NCBI RefSeq assembly: GCF_009725755.1
Contig: NZ_WNIJ01000001.1
Span: 1-64,000 of the forward strand
Origin: Bombella sp. ESL0385
GTDB lineage: Bacteria > Pseudomonadota > Alphaproteobacteria > Acetobacterales > Acetobacteraceae
DNA: 64,000 nt
Direction: 5' to 3'
Part shown: in pieces, positions 17,932-26,897 of the stretch
Layout of the letters: each line of letters begins with the position of its first letter
Numbering within the stretch: the stretch's first letter is position 1
Notes under the pieces: model-generated
The model's input: only the letters and a program-made list of their open reading frames with translations
Database searches by the model: none
Told to the model about the DNA's origin: nothing
Program-made: the position numbers and the translations under genes

Positions 17932-18142
17932 CGCTCTATCCTTTTTACCGTCACAAAACCATCACATGCGTGAATGTCCTTAACGCTCTAGCGGACTCCA
18001 CGCGTTACGTCCAATCCCCTGCCACACTCACCAGCATTTTTCTCTTTTACGGGCTGATAAAAAGTTATCCACTATATCCCCGTTTTCCTGAACGCTTATG
18101 CCCGTTATCCCCCTCTAAGGATGGTTTCCTCCTCACTGCTTC

Positions 18143-19693
18143 ATGACTAGACTCGTCATCATGAAAGCGCATCTTCACTGGAATGGCGTTCATATGAGAA
18201 CGCTTCAAATAAGCATAGACTCGGACAGCTCTAACCTGCGTTCGGTGACCGTTCCCTCTGTGTGGAGTGATGATGCCGCTCAGGCACTCATCCAGCTCAC
18301 CCCGGCAGAAGGCGGGCCTATCCGCCTCGCAAGTGAAGCCGCGCGCTGGGTGGACCTTATTGATTCTACACCGCTCTTACCCCACACCCCCCAAGGGACC
18401 CCACCGGCGGGGCGGAGCTTATCGTATCTGCTTTTAATGCAGCAAATGGCCCCCAATGCTGCCCTATGGCGCAATGACCCTGACGGACAACCGGGCTTTA
18501 TTGTAAGGCTCTCCGGCTTTGTGCAGGATGGTCTTTTTGCAACTGAACATTTTGCCGCTTGCCTTAAATTAGCCTGCGATAGCTTGCGCCGGTTAGACGC
18601 AGCGCAGCGGCCTTATCGCAGTGGGGAACTTCCCCTCTTTGATGATCCTGCCCCTGCTCACCATGATGATGGGCCTGTCGGGCTAATCTTATTGAGCGAC
18701 CTTGATGCCTGCCTTGCCGCCCTTGGTATGGAATATGACAGCACAGAAGGGCGTGATTTTGCCAAAGCGATAAGCCATCTTACGCAGCTCATTGCCCGTG
18801 CTGGCACAGCAAAACCGGCTAAGGCCTTCCACTGCCCTCATCATCCAGAAATTGAGAAGACCGCTATCGCCATCACTAGCGCACTACAGAGCGTAACCAC
18901 CCTCAGCCCTATCGAGACGGGCTTTTCTAGCCCCGGCATGGTTGATGCTCTACTTGATGTCGAAGCCTGCGGCTTAGGGCCAATTTTCTCCCTTGTTACG
19001 CAACACGGCACATTGCGAGCCTCAACTCTCAACCGCCTCGCCCATAAGGGCCTCTCCCCAGAGGCCGCTTTAGCCCTCACATTGGAGGGACAAAGCCCAC
19101 TTCATCCCGCCGGTGCGGAAGCTCATGCACAGATGCATGAAGCTGTTATGCCTTTTTGCGATTATCTTCCTGCTCTGCCTGAGCCAGAAATAGATGACCT
19201 AAAAGACAAGCTAGGCCGTGGCGTCCGCCGCCCCTTACCCATGCGGCAAGGCGGCTTTAGCCAGCGCACCTCCATTGGCGGGCATCGCCTTTTTATGCGG
19301 ACCAGCGAGTTTGAAGATGGCAGCCTCGCCGCCCTATCCCTCGCTCCCCCACGGGAAAGCCCCATGGCACGCGGCCTGATGGAGTGCTTCAGCCAAGCCG
19401 TGAGTATTGGCCTGCAATGCGGTGTACCTTTAGAAATGTTTGTCGAGCAATTTGCTTATTCTCGCTTCGGTGCGTGCGGTACCGTTGAAGGCGATGATGT
19501 GGCCCGCTATGCGACCTCTATGCTAGATTATGCCTTCCGTGCGTTATCGGATGCGTATCTTGGTCATCATATGCCTGATGCTCCAGCGGACTCTAACGAT
19601 AAACAACAAGAGCCGCCCATGCTTCCTTTTGGGCCAGATGAGCATAAAACATCCTCTCGCACAAAAAACCAAAGGTTGCGACTTGTTAGCTAA
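18143..19693 (+). CDS. TSCPD-domain protein resembling the C-terminal half of class II ribonucleotide reductase
   Basis: The 516-aa protein resembles the C-terminal half of adenosylcobalamin-dependent ribonucleotide reductase (NrdJ). Recognisable pieces in order are GMEYDSTEGRDFAKAI, GLGPIFSLV, then QRTSIGGHRLFMRTSEFEDG, GLQCGVPLEMFVEQF and YATSMLDYAFRALSDAYLG. The catalytic NPCxE segment and thiyl-radical cysteines lie in the part of the enzyme that is absent. It is probably a non-catalytic relative, perhaps regulatory, but no function is proven. Starts at 18143, 18164 and 18194 are possible. It lies upstream of the F0 ATP synthase genes on the same strand. Confidence 0.65.
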   Translation: MTRLVIMKAHLHWNGVHMRTLQISIDSDSSNLRSVTVPSVWSDDAAQALIQLTPAEGGPIRLASEAARWVDLIDSTPLLPHTPQGTPPAGRSLSYLLLMQQMAPNAALWRNDPDGQPGFIVRLSGFVQDGLFATEHFAACLKLACDSLRRLDAAQRPYRSGELPLFDDPAPAHHDDGPVGLILLSDLDACLAALGMEYDSTEGRDFAKAISHLTQLIARAGTAKPAKAFHCPHHPEIEKTAIAITSALQSVTTLSPIETGFSSPGMVDALLDVEACGLGPIFSLVTQHGTLRASTLNRLAHKGLSPEAALALTLEGQSPLHPAGAEAHAQMHEAVMPFCDYLPALPEPEIDDLKDKLGRGVRRPLPMRQGGFSQRTSIGGHRLFMRTSEFEDGSLAALSLAPPRESPMARGLMECFSQAVSIGLQCGVPLEMFVEQFAYSRFGACGTVEGDDVARYATSMLDYAFRALSDAYLGHHMPDAPADSNDKQQEPPMLPFGPDEHKTSSRTKNQRLRLVS

Positions 19694-19759
19694 GGGTTGT
19701 TTTTTCACTATAATTTAGTAGCCCTTCGCTCAGTGGGCAGGAGGGATGCGCTCAGGTCG

Positions 19760-19788
19760 TTGACATCAGCCTCATGCCCTGTCTAGCT
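19760..19788 (+). promoter_or_regulatory. Possible promoter of the F0 ATP synthase operon
   Basis: A perfect TTGACA at 19760-19765 is followed, after 17 bp, by CTAGCT, a poor -10 element. It is placed correctly between the RNR-like gene and atpI. The call depends mostly on the -35 hexamer. Confidence 0.3.
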
Positions 19789-19835
19789 ACTTTGTGTCCA
19801 TCGCAATGATGCAGGACATTTTGGGGTATTGTAGC

Positions 19836-20195
19836 GTGAGCAACCACGACACAACCAGATACAGCCAGTTCAATGAGCGTCTTGCTCATATGGAGCAAAA
19901 GCTGACCCCAAAAAATACCCCCCGAAAAACTGCCGCCTTGTCCGAAGATTCTGCATTAGGAATGGCCTTCCGTATTGCAAGTGATCTCGTGGCTGGTGTT
20001 GCCGTTGGTCTGGGCATTGGTTATGAACTTGACCGATGGACAGGATGTAAGCCTGCGTTTATGATTGGCTTTGCTATGCTTGGCATGGCAGCCGGCTTGC
20101 GGAATGTCTGGCGTGTTGTGAATGTTACAGATGCCCCTCAGAATAGGGCACAAGAAAACGGGAGAGACCAGCGTGGCCAGCGGATCGAAGATTGA
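19836..20195 (+). CDS. atpI: ATP synthase accessory protein AtpI/AtpZ family
   Basis: A small membrane protein that assists assembly of the F0 c-ring. Two transmembrane segments are visible (ASDLVAGVAVGLGIGYELDRW and AFMIGFAMLGMAAGLRNVW), joined by the typical GYELDRWTG loop. I placed the start at GTG 19836 (119 aa), with GGGG about 10 bp upstream; the frame is open from GTG 19794, with ATGs at 19806 and 19809. The C-terminus overlaps the beginning of atpB by about 23 bp. It is first in the F0 operon. Confidence 0.85.
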   Translation: MSNHDTTRYSQFNERLAHMEQKLTPKNTPRKTAALSEDSALGMAFRIASDLVAGVAVGLGIGYELDRWTGCKPAFMIGFAMLGMAAGLRNVWRVVNVTDAPQNRAQENGRDQRGQRIED

Positions 20196-20922
20196 CGCGC
20201 TCGGACAGTTTGAACTGCATCCGATTTTGGGTTCTTTCGGTGAGGCACTGCGGTTATCCCAGTCCCCGCTATTTATGGTAATCTCCGCCGCTGTGGTGCT
20301 TACGTTCCTCTATGTTGGGATGAAGCCAAAAGCCGTGGTGCCTGGTCGCCTACAAGCCGCCGCAGAGGTGAGTTACGACTTCATCCACGGTTTGGCCGTT
20401 GATACTATCGGGGAGGCGGGAACGCGCTTTTTCCCCTTTGTGTTTGCCTTATTCTTCTTCATTCTGACGGGGAATTACATCGGCCTACTGCCGTTCTCCT
20501 TTACCTTCACCAGCCATATTGTTGTTACGCTGGCTATGGCAATGGCGGTGTTTATCCTTTGCATCATCACATCTTTGCGTGTGCAGGGGCTAAACTTCTT
20601 CAAGCACTTCATGCCGGAGGGTGCGCCCATTGCCCTCTCCCCTTTGCTTGTACCGATTGAGATTCTCTCCTACATCTCCCGGCCCATCAGCCTGTCCATT
20701 CGTCTTTTTGCGAATATGGTAGCAGGGCATGTGCTGTTGGAGGTTTTTGCAAGTTTTACGATCATGCTTGCCGGTCTTGGCGTTGTCGGCGATGTGCTGG
20801 CAATTACCCCTGTTGTTCTCAACATCGCTTTGACGGCACTTGAGCTGCTGGTAGGGCTTCTACAGGCTTATGTTTTTGCCATCCTTACCTGCATTTACCT
20901 GCGTGAGGCTGTCGCCCATTAA
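20173..20922 (+). CDS. atpB: F0F1 ATP synthase subunit a
   Basis: Subunit a forms the proton half-channels against the c-ring. The 249-aa protein has five to six hydrophobic helices and the essential arginine in ISLSIRLFANMVAGH. Its start, LGQFELHPI, is typical for the family. I chose GTG at 20173 because GGGAGAG lies just upstream; an ATG at 20122, deep inside atpI, would add 17 unlikely residues. The F1 genes are not in this window, so F0 and F1 operons are split, as usual in Rhodospirillales. Confidence 0.94.
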   Translation: MASGSKIDALGQFELHPILGSFGEALRLSQSPLFMVISAAVVLTFLYVGMKPKAVVPGRLQAAAEVSYDFIHGLAVDTIGEAGTRFFPFVFALFFFILTGNYIGLLPFSFTFTSHIVVTLAMAMAVFILCIITSLRVQGLNFFKHFMPEGAPIALSPLLVPIEILSYISRPISLSIRLFANMVAGHVLLEVFASFTIMLAGLGVVGDVLAITPVVLNIALTALELLVGLLQAYVFAILTCIYLREAVAH

Positions 20923-20978
20923 TGGGCTGGCAGTGCCTGCGTTTCTCTTTGTCCTGTCCTTATAAAGGAAGCTGAACC

Positions 20979-21206
20979 ATGGATCTTCTTCATCCCGCTC
21001 GTGAGATTGGTGCTGGTCTTGCCGTGATTGCTCTTGCCGGTGTTGGTGCTGGTATCGGTAACATCTTTGCTGCGCTGGTAAACTCTATCGCTCGCAACCC
21101 GGCGTCTCGCCCGCATGTGTTTGGCCTGGGTATGCTTGGCTTTGCCTTGACAGAGGCTATTGCCCTCTTTGCCCTGCTGATCGCCTTCCTTATCCTTTTC
21201 GTCTGA
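20979..21206 (+). CDS. atpE: F0F1 ATP synthase subunit c
   Basis: A 75-aa hairpin protein that forms the rotor ring. Helix 1 contains the glycine-rich GVGAGIG motif and the loop contains ARNPASRP. Helix 2 carries the ion-binding carboxylate Glu59 ([10 protein letters not shown]). I see no extra polar ligands of a sodium-binding c subunit, so proton coupling is expected. A strong AAAGGAAG ribosome binding site suits the high stoichiometry of this subunit. Confidence 0.96.
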   Translation: MDLLHPAREIGAGLAVIALAGVGAGIGNIFAALVNSIARNPASRPHVFGLGMLGFALTEAIALFALLIAFLILFV

Positions 21207-21217
21207 GGGCAAGACCG

Positions 21218-21802
21218 ATGCGCCTTACGCCTCGTTTCCTCCTGTCTGCCGCCGCCCCCCTTGCGGCCTTACCGGGCCGGGCCGTGGCGGAAGGCATGCC
21301 CCAGCTCCACTTTAACGACCCTTATGTGCAGGGCCAGGTGCTCTGGGGTGCCATCATCTTCTTCATCTTCTATCTGCTTCTAAGCCGCTCTGCTTTGCCA
21401 CGGGTTGCTAATGTGCTGAAGGCGCGTGACCAACGCATCAAGAGCGATCTTGACCTTGCCCGCCGCGCTAAGCAAGATGCTGACAAAGCCCAAAAAGAGC
21501 TCCATGAAGCACGCGATAAAGCTTTTGATGATGCTCACGCTATCATTCAAGAGATTCGCGATACAGCTAAGAAGAACATTCAGCATGAGGTTAGCGAGAC
21601 ACTTGCTCGCCTTAATACTGAAATCCGTGATGCGGAGACCCGCATTGCACAATCGCGCACCAAGGCCCTCAATCATGTTAGTGGCATCGCTACAAATACC
21701 GCCACAACTCTTATTGAACGCCTCATTGGTAAAGCCGATCATCACTCTGTAGCCTCTGCTATAGAGCGCGCTCATACTGCAGGAGGTGAGCATGTTTCAT
21801 GA
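21218..21802 (+). CDS. atpF': F0F1 ATP synthase subunit b'
   Basis: A 194-aa peripheral-stalk subunit. It has one N-terminal hydrophobic segment (about 40-62, QVLWGAIIFFIFYLLL), preceded by a signal-like region, and then a long coiled coil (residues 70-180). Two diverged b-type genes in tandem are the rule in alphaproteobacteria. This first copy has the extended N-terminus usual for b'. It overlaps the following atpF by about 11 bp. Confidence 0.92.
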   Translation: MRLTPRFLLSAAAPLAALPGRAVAEGMPQLHFNDPYVQGQVLWGAIIFFIFYLLLSRSALPRVANVLKARDQRIKSDLDLARRAKQDADKAQKELHEARDKAFDDAHAIIQEIRDTAKKNIQHEVSETLARLNTEIRDAETRIAQSRTKALNHVSGIATNTATTLIERLIGKADHHSVASAIERAHTAGGEHVS

Positions 21803-22292
21803 ACCCCGTTTTTGGTCATCTCTCGCTTTCGTTCTGTTCTTCGTCATCTTTGGGCGTAAGCTCTGGAAAACCATAGCCTCTAAGCTTGATGAACGCGCAG
21901 ATGAGATCCGCAAGGATTTGGATGAGGCAACACGCCTCCGCCGTGAAGCTGAGCAAATGCTTGAGGATTCCAAACGCGACCTAAAGCACGCTCAAGAGGA
22001 AGCCCAACAGCTCATCACATCCTCCAAGCTAGAGGCACAGCGTCTGCGCGCCCAAGCTGAGCGTGATGTTGATGATATGGTGGCCCGCCATGAGAAACTT
22101 GCTCGCGAGCGCATTCATATTGCAGAGCAAGCCGCCCTGCGTGACATTCGTGAGCAAGCCGCGGCCCTCGCGCTTGCTGCTGCAAAGGATGTCCTCCAAA
22201 AAGACCTCGCGGCAGATTCCTCCCTTGCTCATAAACTCATCACTGATGGGCTAAAGCAACTGCCGCAAGCCCTTAATGACAAGGCTGCATGA
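21792..22292 (+). CDS. atpF: F0F1 ATP synthase subunit b
   Basis: The second stalk subunit, 166 aa, has a short N-terminal membrane helix (WSSLAFVLFFVIFG) and a long charged coiled coil (LDERADEIRKDLDEA to the end). The ATG at 21792 follows a perfect AGGAGG (21781-21786) by 5 bp and is preferred over GTG 21786. Its stop codon overlaps the start of the glycosyltransferase gene (ATGA, 22289-22292). Confidence 0.94.
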   Translation: MFHEPRFWSSLAFVLFFVIFGRKLWKTIASKLDERADEIRKDLDEATRLRREAEQMLEDSKRDLKHAQEEAQQLITSSKLEAQRLRAQAERDVDDMVARHEKLARERIHIAEQAALRDIREQAAALALAAAKDVLQKDLAADSSLAHKLITDGLKQLPQALNDKAA

Positions 22293-23062
22293 CCAGCACA
22301 CTGACAGCCAGTAAGCCACATAATCCCTTGCTGGCTGTCGTCATTACCGTTTTTAACGAGAGCGATAATATCCTCCCCGTATGTGAGGAACTCTGCACAG
22401 TTTTAACGGACCTCCCTCCAGCGGAGGTTATCATTGTTGATGACGGTAGCACCGATACAACACAGCAAAAGCTGCTAGAGGCTAAAGTACACCTCCTCCC
22501 CCAGTTGCGGATTATCGTTCATCCCACGCGTATGGGAAAATCCGCCGCACTCCGCTCCGCTATTCGTGCCGCGCATGCGCCGTGGATTGCCACAATGGAT
22601 GGTGATGGGCAGGACAATCCCGCTTTCATCCAAACCATGCTGGCTGCGCGCCACACTTATGAGACAACCCATGGGGTGAAAAGCCCAGCCCCGCTCATTG
22701 TTGGGGTCCGCCGGAAAAGGCGTGATTCCTTCTCTCGCCGCTTTGCGACCCGGCTTGCAAACACCCTTCGTCAACATCTTCTACACGACCATTGCCCCGA
22801 TACCGGCGGGCCGCTAAAGCTCTTTCAACGCGACCTTTTCCTTACCCTTCCCCATTTTGAGGGGCTTCATCGTTTTTTACCTGCTTTAATGCAAAGCTAT
22901 GGTGCCCCGCTCATTTGTATAGAAACACAACATCGCGCAAGACTGCATGGGCACTCTAAATATAATAATATGAATCGTGCCCTCGTTGGTATTTTCGACC
23001 TTTTGGGTGTTCTCTGGCTGCAAAAACGGACACGCCCTCTCCCACCGTTAAGCGAGCGATAA
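22289..23062 (+). CDS. Family 2 glycosyltransferase, polyprenyl-phosphate sugar transferase-like
   Basis: A 257-aa GT-A fold enzyme: PLLAVVITVFNESDNI at the start, VDDGSTDTT (nucleotide-sugar binding) and the DxD-like MDGDGQDNP at about residues 105-113. LKLFQRDLFLTLP matches the DPM1/ArnC group, which transfers a sugar to undecaprenyl or dolichyl phosphate. No C-terminal membrane helices follow, so it is probably cytoplasmic or peripheral. It is coupled to atpF by a 4-bp overlap and followed 41 bp later by an ArnT-like gene that could use its product. Confidence 0.82.
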   Translation: MTSTLTASKPHNPLLAVVITVFNESDNILPVCEELCTVLTDLPPAEVIIVDDGSTDTTQQKLLEAKVHLLPQLRIIVHPTRMGKSAALRSAIRAAHAPWIATMDGDGQDNPAFIQTMLAARHTYETTHGVKSPAPLIVGVRRKRRDSFSRRFATRLANTLRQHLLHDHCPDTGGPLKLFQRDLFLTLPHFEGLHRFLPALMQSYGAPLICIETQHRARLHGHSKYNNMNRALVGIFDLLGVLWLQKRTRPLPPLSER

Positions 23063-23103
23063 GCCTCTCTCTGTATCCTTCCCCCTTTGCAAGCCTGCCT
23101 TTT

Positions 23104-24765
23104 ATGACCCTCTCATCCCGTCATTATATTGTGCTTGGCTTGTTAGCCTTTTTACTCGCTCTGCCAGGGCGGCTTAGCCTCCCCCCGCTAGACCGGGACG
23201 AGCCACGCTATATGCAAGCTACCGCGCAGATGCTGGCAACGGGTAACTTCCTCGATATTCGCTTCCAAGACCAGCCTCGCTATCATCAGCCTGCTGGCAT
23301 CTATTGGTTAGAGGCCGGTGCTGTTAAAATCACAGAGTTCATCACGCATGATACAACCCTGCGCCATCACACTTGGCCGTATCGTCTGCCCAGCCTCGTA
23401 GCATCTATTTTAAGTACACTCCTCACCGCATGGATTGGCGCGCGCCTCTTTGGGCCAAAAACGGGGCTGCTCGCTGCTGGCTTTCTATTGGTGACGCCTC
23501 TCTTTGCCGCAGAAAGCCGAATGGCCACGATTGATAGCGTCCTTTTGCTAGATATTCTGTGCTTGCAAGCCCTCCTCCTCCGGCATTTTGAAGATGCACG
23601 CGCCCATATAAAAACACCTTGCGGCTACAGCATCCTTTATTGGTGCGCCCTTGGCATGGGGTTGATGCTCAAAGGCCCCATCGTTCTCATCCCTAGCTTT
23701 GGGACACTCCTCGCCCTTTGTTTGGCCACACGCACCCTTACCCTCTGGCGGCATTTACGGCCCGCTTGGGGATGGATAATCAGTGCGTTAATCGTTTTGC
23801 CATGGTGTATAAGCATTGCTTTTGTCAGCCATGGGGAGTTCTTCCGCCGTGCTGTAGGCCATAATCTGCTCGGTAAAATCACCAGTGGACAAGAAGCACA
23901 TGGCTTTCCTCCCGGCTATTACCTTCTGCTTGTCTCGCTCGCATGCTGGCCATGTGCCCTTTATGCCCTCCGCGCCTTACCCACCCTTTGGCAGAAACGA
24001 AAAGAGCCGGAGCTTCTCTTCCTCCTCTGCTGGATTGTCCCTCATTGGCTGTTTTTTGAGTGCCTCGCGACTAAACTCCCCCATTATGTTCTGCCCACCT
24101 ATCCCGCCATTGCCATTCTCACAGCCGCTAGCTTGCTCAACTGGCCATGCACCCCACTGCGTACCCTCTGGGCCAAAATAGGGGTCGGGATTTATGCAAC
24201 CCTTTGGTTAAGTATAGGGCTGCTGCTCTCTGCTGCGGTGCCTTTGCTCCTTTACGCTATGGAAGGGCACTTCTTTACCGATAGCTTCATCCCCCTTTAT
24301 GGTAGCCTCCCGCTCCTCATCGCCACGGGGTGGTTTATCTACCAACAAAAATGGCGAGAAGGGGCCTTTTGCTCCCTTGGTGCCGCGTTGTTAAGTGAGA
24401 TGGGGCTTTTCTTATGCCTAATCCCCTACCTTACCAGCATCCAACTTTCGCCTCGTATAGCCCATAGTTTTGAGCAACTTCGCCCCTGCCAAGAAAGCCC
24501 CCTGCTCTCCCCATCCTATAAAGAGCCAAGTCTCATCTTTTTAACTGGCGGGGCGACACGCATCCTACCCACCATAGCCGCTGCTCAAGCCTTACATGAA
24601 GATGCACATTGTGCCCTCGCCCTGATAGACCAACGCGATGAAGCAGAGTTTCTGCACGCTTTAAAACAGCAAGGAGAAAGCGCAATTCTTTATGATCAAT
24701 TTGAGGGGCTGAATTACTCTAATGGCCGGAAAATGCATCTGCGACTTTATGCCGCACATGAGTAA
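23104..24765 (+). CDS. ArnT-like membrane glycosyltransferase (GT-C fold)
   Basis: A 553-aa membrane protein with about eleven hydrophobic segments. The N-terminal loop LDRDEPRYMQATAQML carries the acidic residues conserved in ArnT and protein mannosyltransferases, and is followed by YWLEAGAVKI. ArnT enzymes move a sugar from undecaprenyl phosphate to lipid A in the periplasm. Acceptor and sugar are not known here. With the preceding GT2 gene it makes a plausible two-step lipid-linked glycosylation module. No arnA/arnB homologues are in the window. Confidence 0.8.
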   Translation: MTLSSRHYIVLGLLAFLLALPGRLSLPPLDRDEPRYMQATAQMLATGNFLDIRFQDQPRYHQPAGIYWLEAGAVKITEFITHDTTLRHHTWPYRLPSLVASILSTLLTAWIGARLFGPKTGLLAAGFLLVTPLFAAESRMATIDSVLLLDILCLQALLLRHFEDARAHIKTPCGYSILYWCALGMGLMLKGPIVLIPSFGTLLALCLATRTLTLWRHLRPAWGWIISALIVLPWCISIAFVSHGEFFRRAVGHNLLGKITSGQEAHGFPPGYYLLLVSLACWPCALYALRALPTLWQKRKEPELLFLLCWIVPHWLFFECLATKLPHYVLPTYPAIAILTAASLLNWPCTPLRTLWAKIGVGIYATLWLSIGLLLSAAVPLLLYAMEGHFFTDSFIPLYGSLPLLIATGWFIYQQKWREGAFCSLGAALLSEMGLFLCLIPYLTSIQLSPRIAHSFEQLRPCQESPLLSPSYKEPSLIFLTGGATRILPTIAAAQALHEDAHCALALIDQRDEAEFLHALKQQGESAILYDQFEGLNYSNGRKMHLRLYAAHE

Positions 24766-24941
24766 TTCCCTTTCTAAAAACCTCTTGAAATATAGAAATA
24801 ATCTTACAGCATACCCTCTCCCGCCCCCTCGCTTTTCTTACATTTATGTTATAGGGTTTTCATTATGAGACGCTTTATTGGCATAACGATGTCGCATCCT
24901 ACCCAACGCCCCACAGTAAGGGCACAGCAAGGACTGGCCTT

Positions 24942-26102
24942 ATGCCTGTGACGGAAATGCGAGCCGCTACCTCATCTCCTGCACCCTCTTGGGCCCTCCA
25001 AGAGAGCAAGGGGCGTTTGTGCCTCGCCCTCAAGGGCACATGGAACATCCAAACGCAGAATGGCATAAACTTCCCACAAGATAGCTTCGCCTCTGTTGCC
25101 TCTATTGCAGATAAGACAGTAACGGTTGATGTCACGGGCCTCCAGAATTGGGATGTCAGCCTCATCGCCTTTTTATGGGACGTTAAAAAAGCGGCGTGTC
25201 AGGCCTCTCTTACCTTGGATGAGCAAACACTCCCAGATTCCGCACAGCGTTTGCTCGCTTTATTGCCAGATAAACCCGCTGAGGTTACCCCTCATCAAGA
25301 GCATCATGAGGGCTTCCTCTCTCGTGTCGGGGGTAAATGCCTGAACAATCTTAATGAGATTGGCACAATGGCGACCCTTACGATGGATGTCTTCCGGGGG
25401 GCCATGCAGGCCTTCCGCGGTAAGAGTGCCATGCGCCTAAAAGACCTCCTCGTTGATGTCTGGAATGCCGGTCCCTCCGCTTTGTTAATTGTCAGCATCG
25501 TTAACTTCCTTGTTGGGGCTATTTTAGCCTTTGTTGGGCTGATTGAACTGCGTAAGTTCGCTGCGGAGATTTATGTCACCAACCTCGTAGGGATTGCCTC
25601 CGCACGTGAGATTTCCGCCATCATGACGGCCATCATCATGGCAGGGCGTACCGGCGGGGCTTATGCGGCACGCATCTCTACCATGTTGGGGAATGAGGAG
25701 ATCGATGCTCTCCAAGTGACGGGCATCCCCGTTTCGGGCTATATTTTACTGCCCTCCATCCTCTCGCTCGTCATTATGATGCCGCTGCTTTACCTCTATG
25801 GTACGATGGTCTCCATCTTTGGCGGCTTTGTTGTCGCTATGGGCATGATGGATATTTCCCCCATTGGGTACTGGCTCGCGACATTCGATGGTGTTGAGAT
25901 TAGCCAGTTTGTTTTTGGGTTCATCAAATCTCTTTTCTTTGCCGCTTTTATCGCTCTTGCCGCTTGCCGTGTCGGCCTTAAAGCAGGCCGTAGCGCGGCT
26001 GATGTTGGTATCGCCGCCACACGCGCTGTTGTGATTGGGATTGTGGGCATCATCGCCTTGGATGCTGTATTCGCCGTTATTGCTAATGCTGTCGGGATTT
26101 GA
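24942..26102 (+). CDS. mlaE: MlaE-type ABC transporter permease with N-terminal STAS-like domain
   Basis: This 386-aa permease starts with a soluble STAS-like domain (about residues 15-105, including TVTVDVTGLQNWDVSLIAFL). The MlaE core follows, with five or so hydrophobic helices (AGPSALLIVSIVNFLVGAIL, GRTGGAYAARISTMLGNEEIDAL, the family hallmark). It moves phospholipids or related lipids across the inner membrane with the ATPase encoded directly downstream. AAGGA precedes the ATG. It is first in a four-gene operon. Confidence 0.9.
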   Translation: MPVTEMRAATSSPAPSWALQESKGRLCLALKGTWNIQTQNGINFPQDSFASVASIADKTVTVDVTGLQNWDVSLIAFLWDVKKAACQASLTLDEQTLPDSAQRLLALLPDKPAEVTPHQEHHEGFLSRVGGKCLNNLNEIGTMATLTMDVFRGAMQAFRGKSAMRLKDLLVDVWNAGPSALLIVSIVNFLVGAILAFVGLIELRKFAAEIYVTNLVGIASAREISAIMTAIIMAGRTGGAYAARISTMLGNEEIDALQVTGIPVSGYILLPSILSLVIMMPLLYLYGTMVSIFGGFVVAMGMMDISPIGYWLATFDGVEISQFVFGFIKSLFFAAFIALAACRVGLKAGRSAADVGIAATRAVVIGIVGIIALDAVFAVIANAVGI

Positions 26103-26105
26103 TTG

Positions 26106-26897
26106 ATGTCTGAGCAAGAAACACTTATCTCCGTCCGCGATTTGCAATTATCCTTCGGCCCAAAGATCATCCAACAGAATGTTTCGTTCGACCTTAAACG
26201 CGGATCTATCTTTGCGGTTATGGGTGGATCCGGTTGCGGCAAGAGCACACTTCTCCGCAGTATTGTAGGCTTGCTCCGCCCTACAGCAGGGCAGATCATG
26301 GTTGGAGGAGAAGATTACTGGGCTCAGCCTGATGACCGCCGTACAGCGATTAACCGCCGCTATGGTGTTCTCTTCCAAAGTGGTGCGCTATGGAGCTCCA
26401 TGACAGTGGGCGAAAATGTTGCCCTCCCGTTAGAAATGTTTACATCCCTCAGCCAAGCCGAAATTACCGAGCTTGTCAGGCTCAAGCTCGGCCTTGTTGG
26501 GATGGAACATGCGATAGACCTTTTCCCTTATGAAATATCAGGCGGTATGTGCAAGCGTGCAGGCCTTGCTCGTGCTATCGCCTTAGAGCCTGATATTTTA
26601 TTCTTTGACGAGCCCTCAGCAGGGTTAGACCCCATCACATCGGCGCGTTTGGATGACCTCATCCTCAGCCTCCGTGATGGGCTTGGTGCGACAATCGTCA
26701 TTGTAAGTCACGAGCTACCCAGCCTTCTTACAATTGCTGATGACGGCATCTTCTTAGATGCAAAAACGCATAGGCCCATCACCCATGGCTCGCCGCGTGC
26801 GCTCCTTGATTGTACTATTCCGGAGGTGACAGCCTTCATGCATCGCTCTGCCACCATCCCCTCCCAGACAGAACAGAAGGCCGAACAGCATGTCTGA
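26106..26897 (+). CDS. mlaF: MlaF-type ABC transporter ATP-binding protein
   Basis: A 263-aa ATPase with Walker A GGSGCGKST, the signature EISGGMCKRAGLARA and Walker B DILFFDEPSAGLDPI with catalytic Glu, then the switch His in VSHELP. Q-loop and gene context identify it as the partner of the preceding MlaE. The ATG at 26106 is preferred over the in-frame TTG 3 bp upstream. Its 3' end overlaps the MCE gene by 8 bp. Confidence 0.92.
   Translation: MSEQETLISVRDLQLSFGPKIIQQNVSFDLKRGSIFAVMGGSGCGKSTLLRSIVGLLRPTAGQIMVGGEDYWAQPDDRRTAINRRYGVLFQSGALWSSMTVGENVALPLEMFTSLSQAEITELVRLKLGLVGMEHAIDLFPYEISGGMCKRAGLARAIALEPDILFFDEPSAGLDPITSARLDDLILSLRDGLGATIVIVSHELPSLLTIADDGIFLDAKTHRPITHGSPRALLDCTIPEVTAFMHRSATIPSQTEQKAEQHV

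Noticed and set aside
25746-26299. Antisense open frames of 133 and 167 codons across the mlaE/mlaF junction
   Set aside because: They oppose two well-defined transporter genes and show Asn/Ile-rich, non-protein-like composition.
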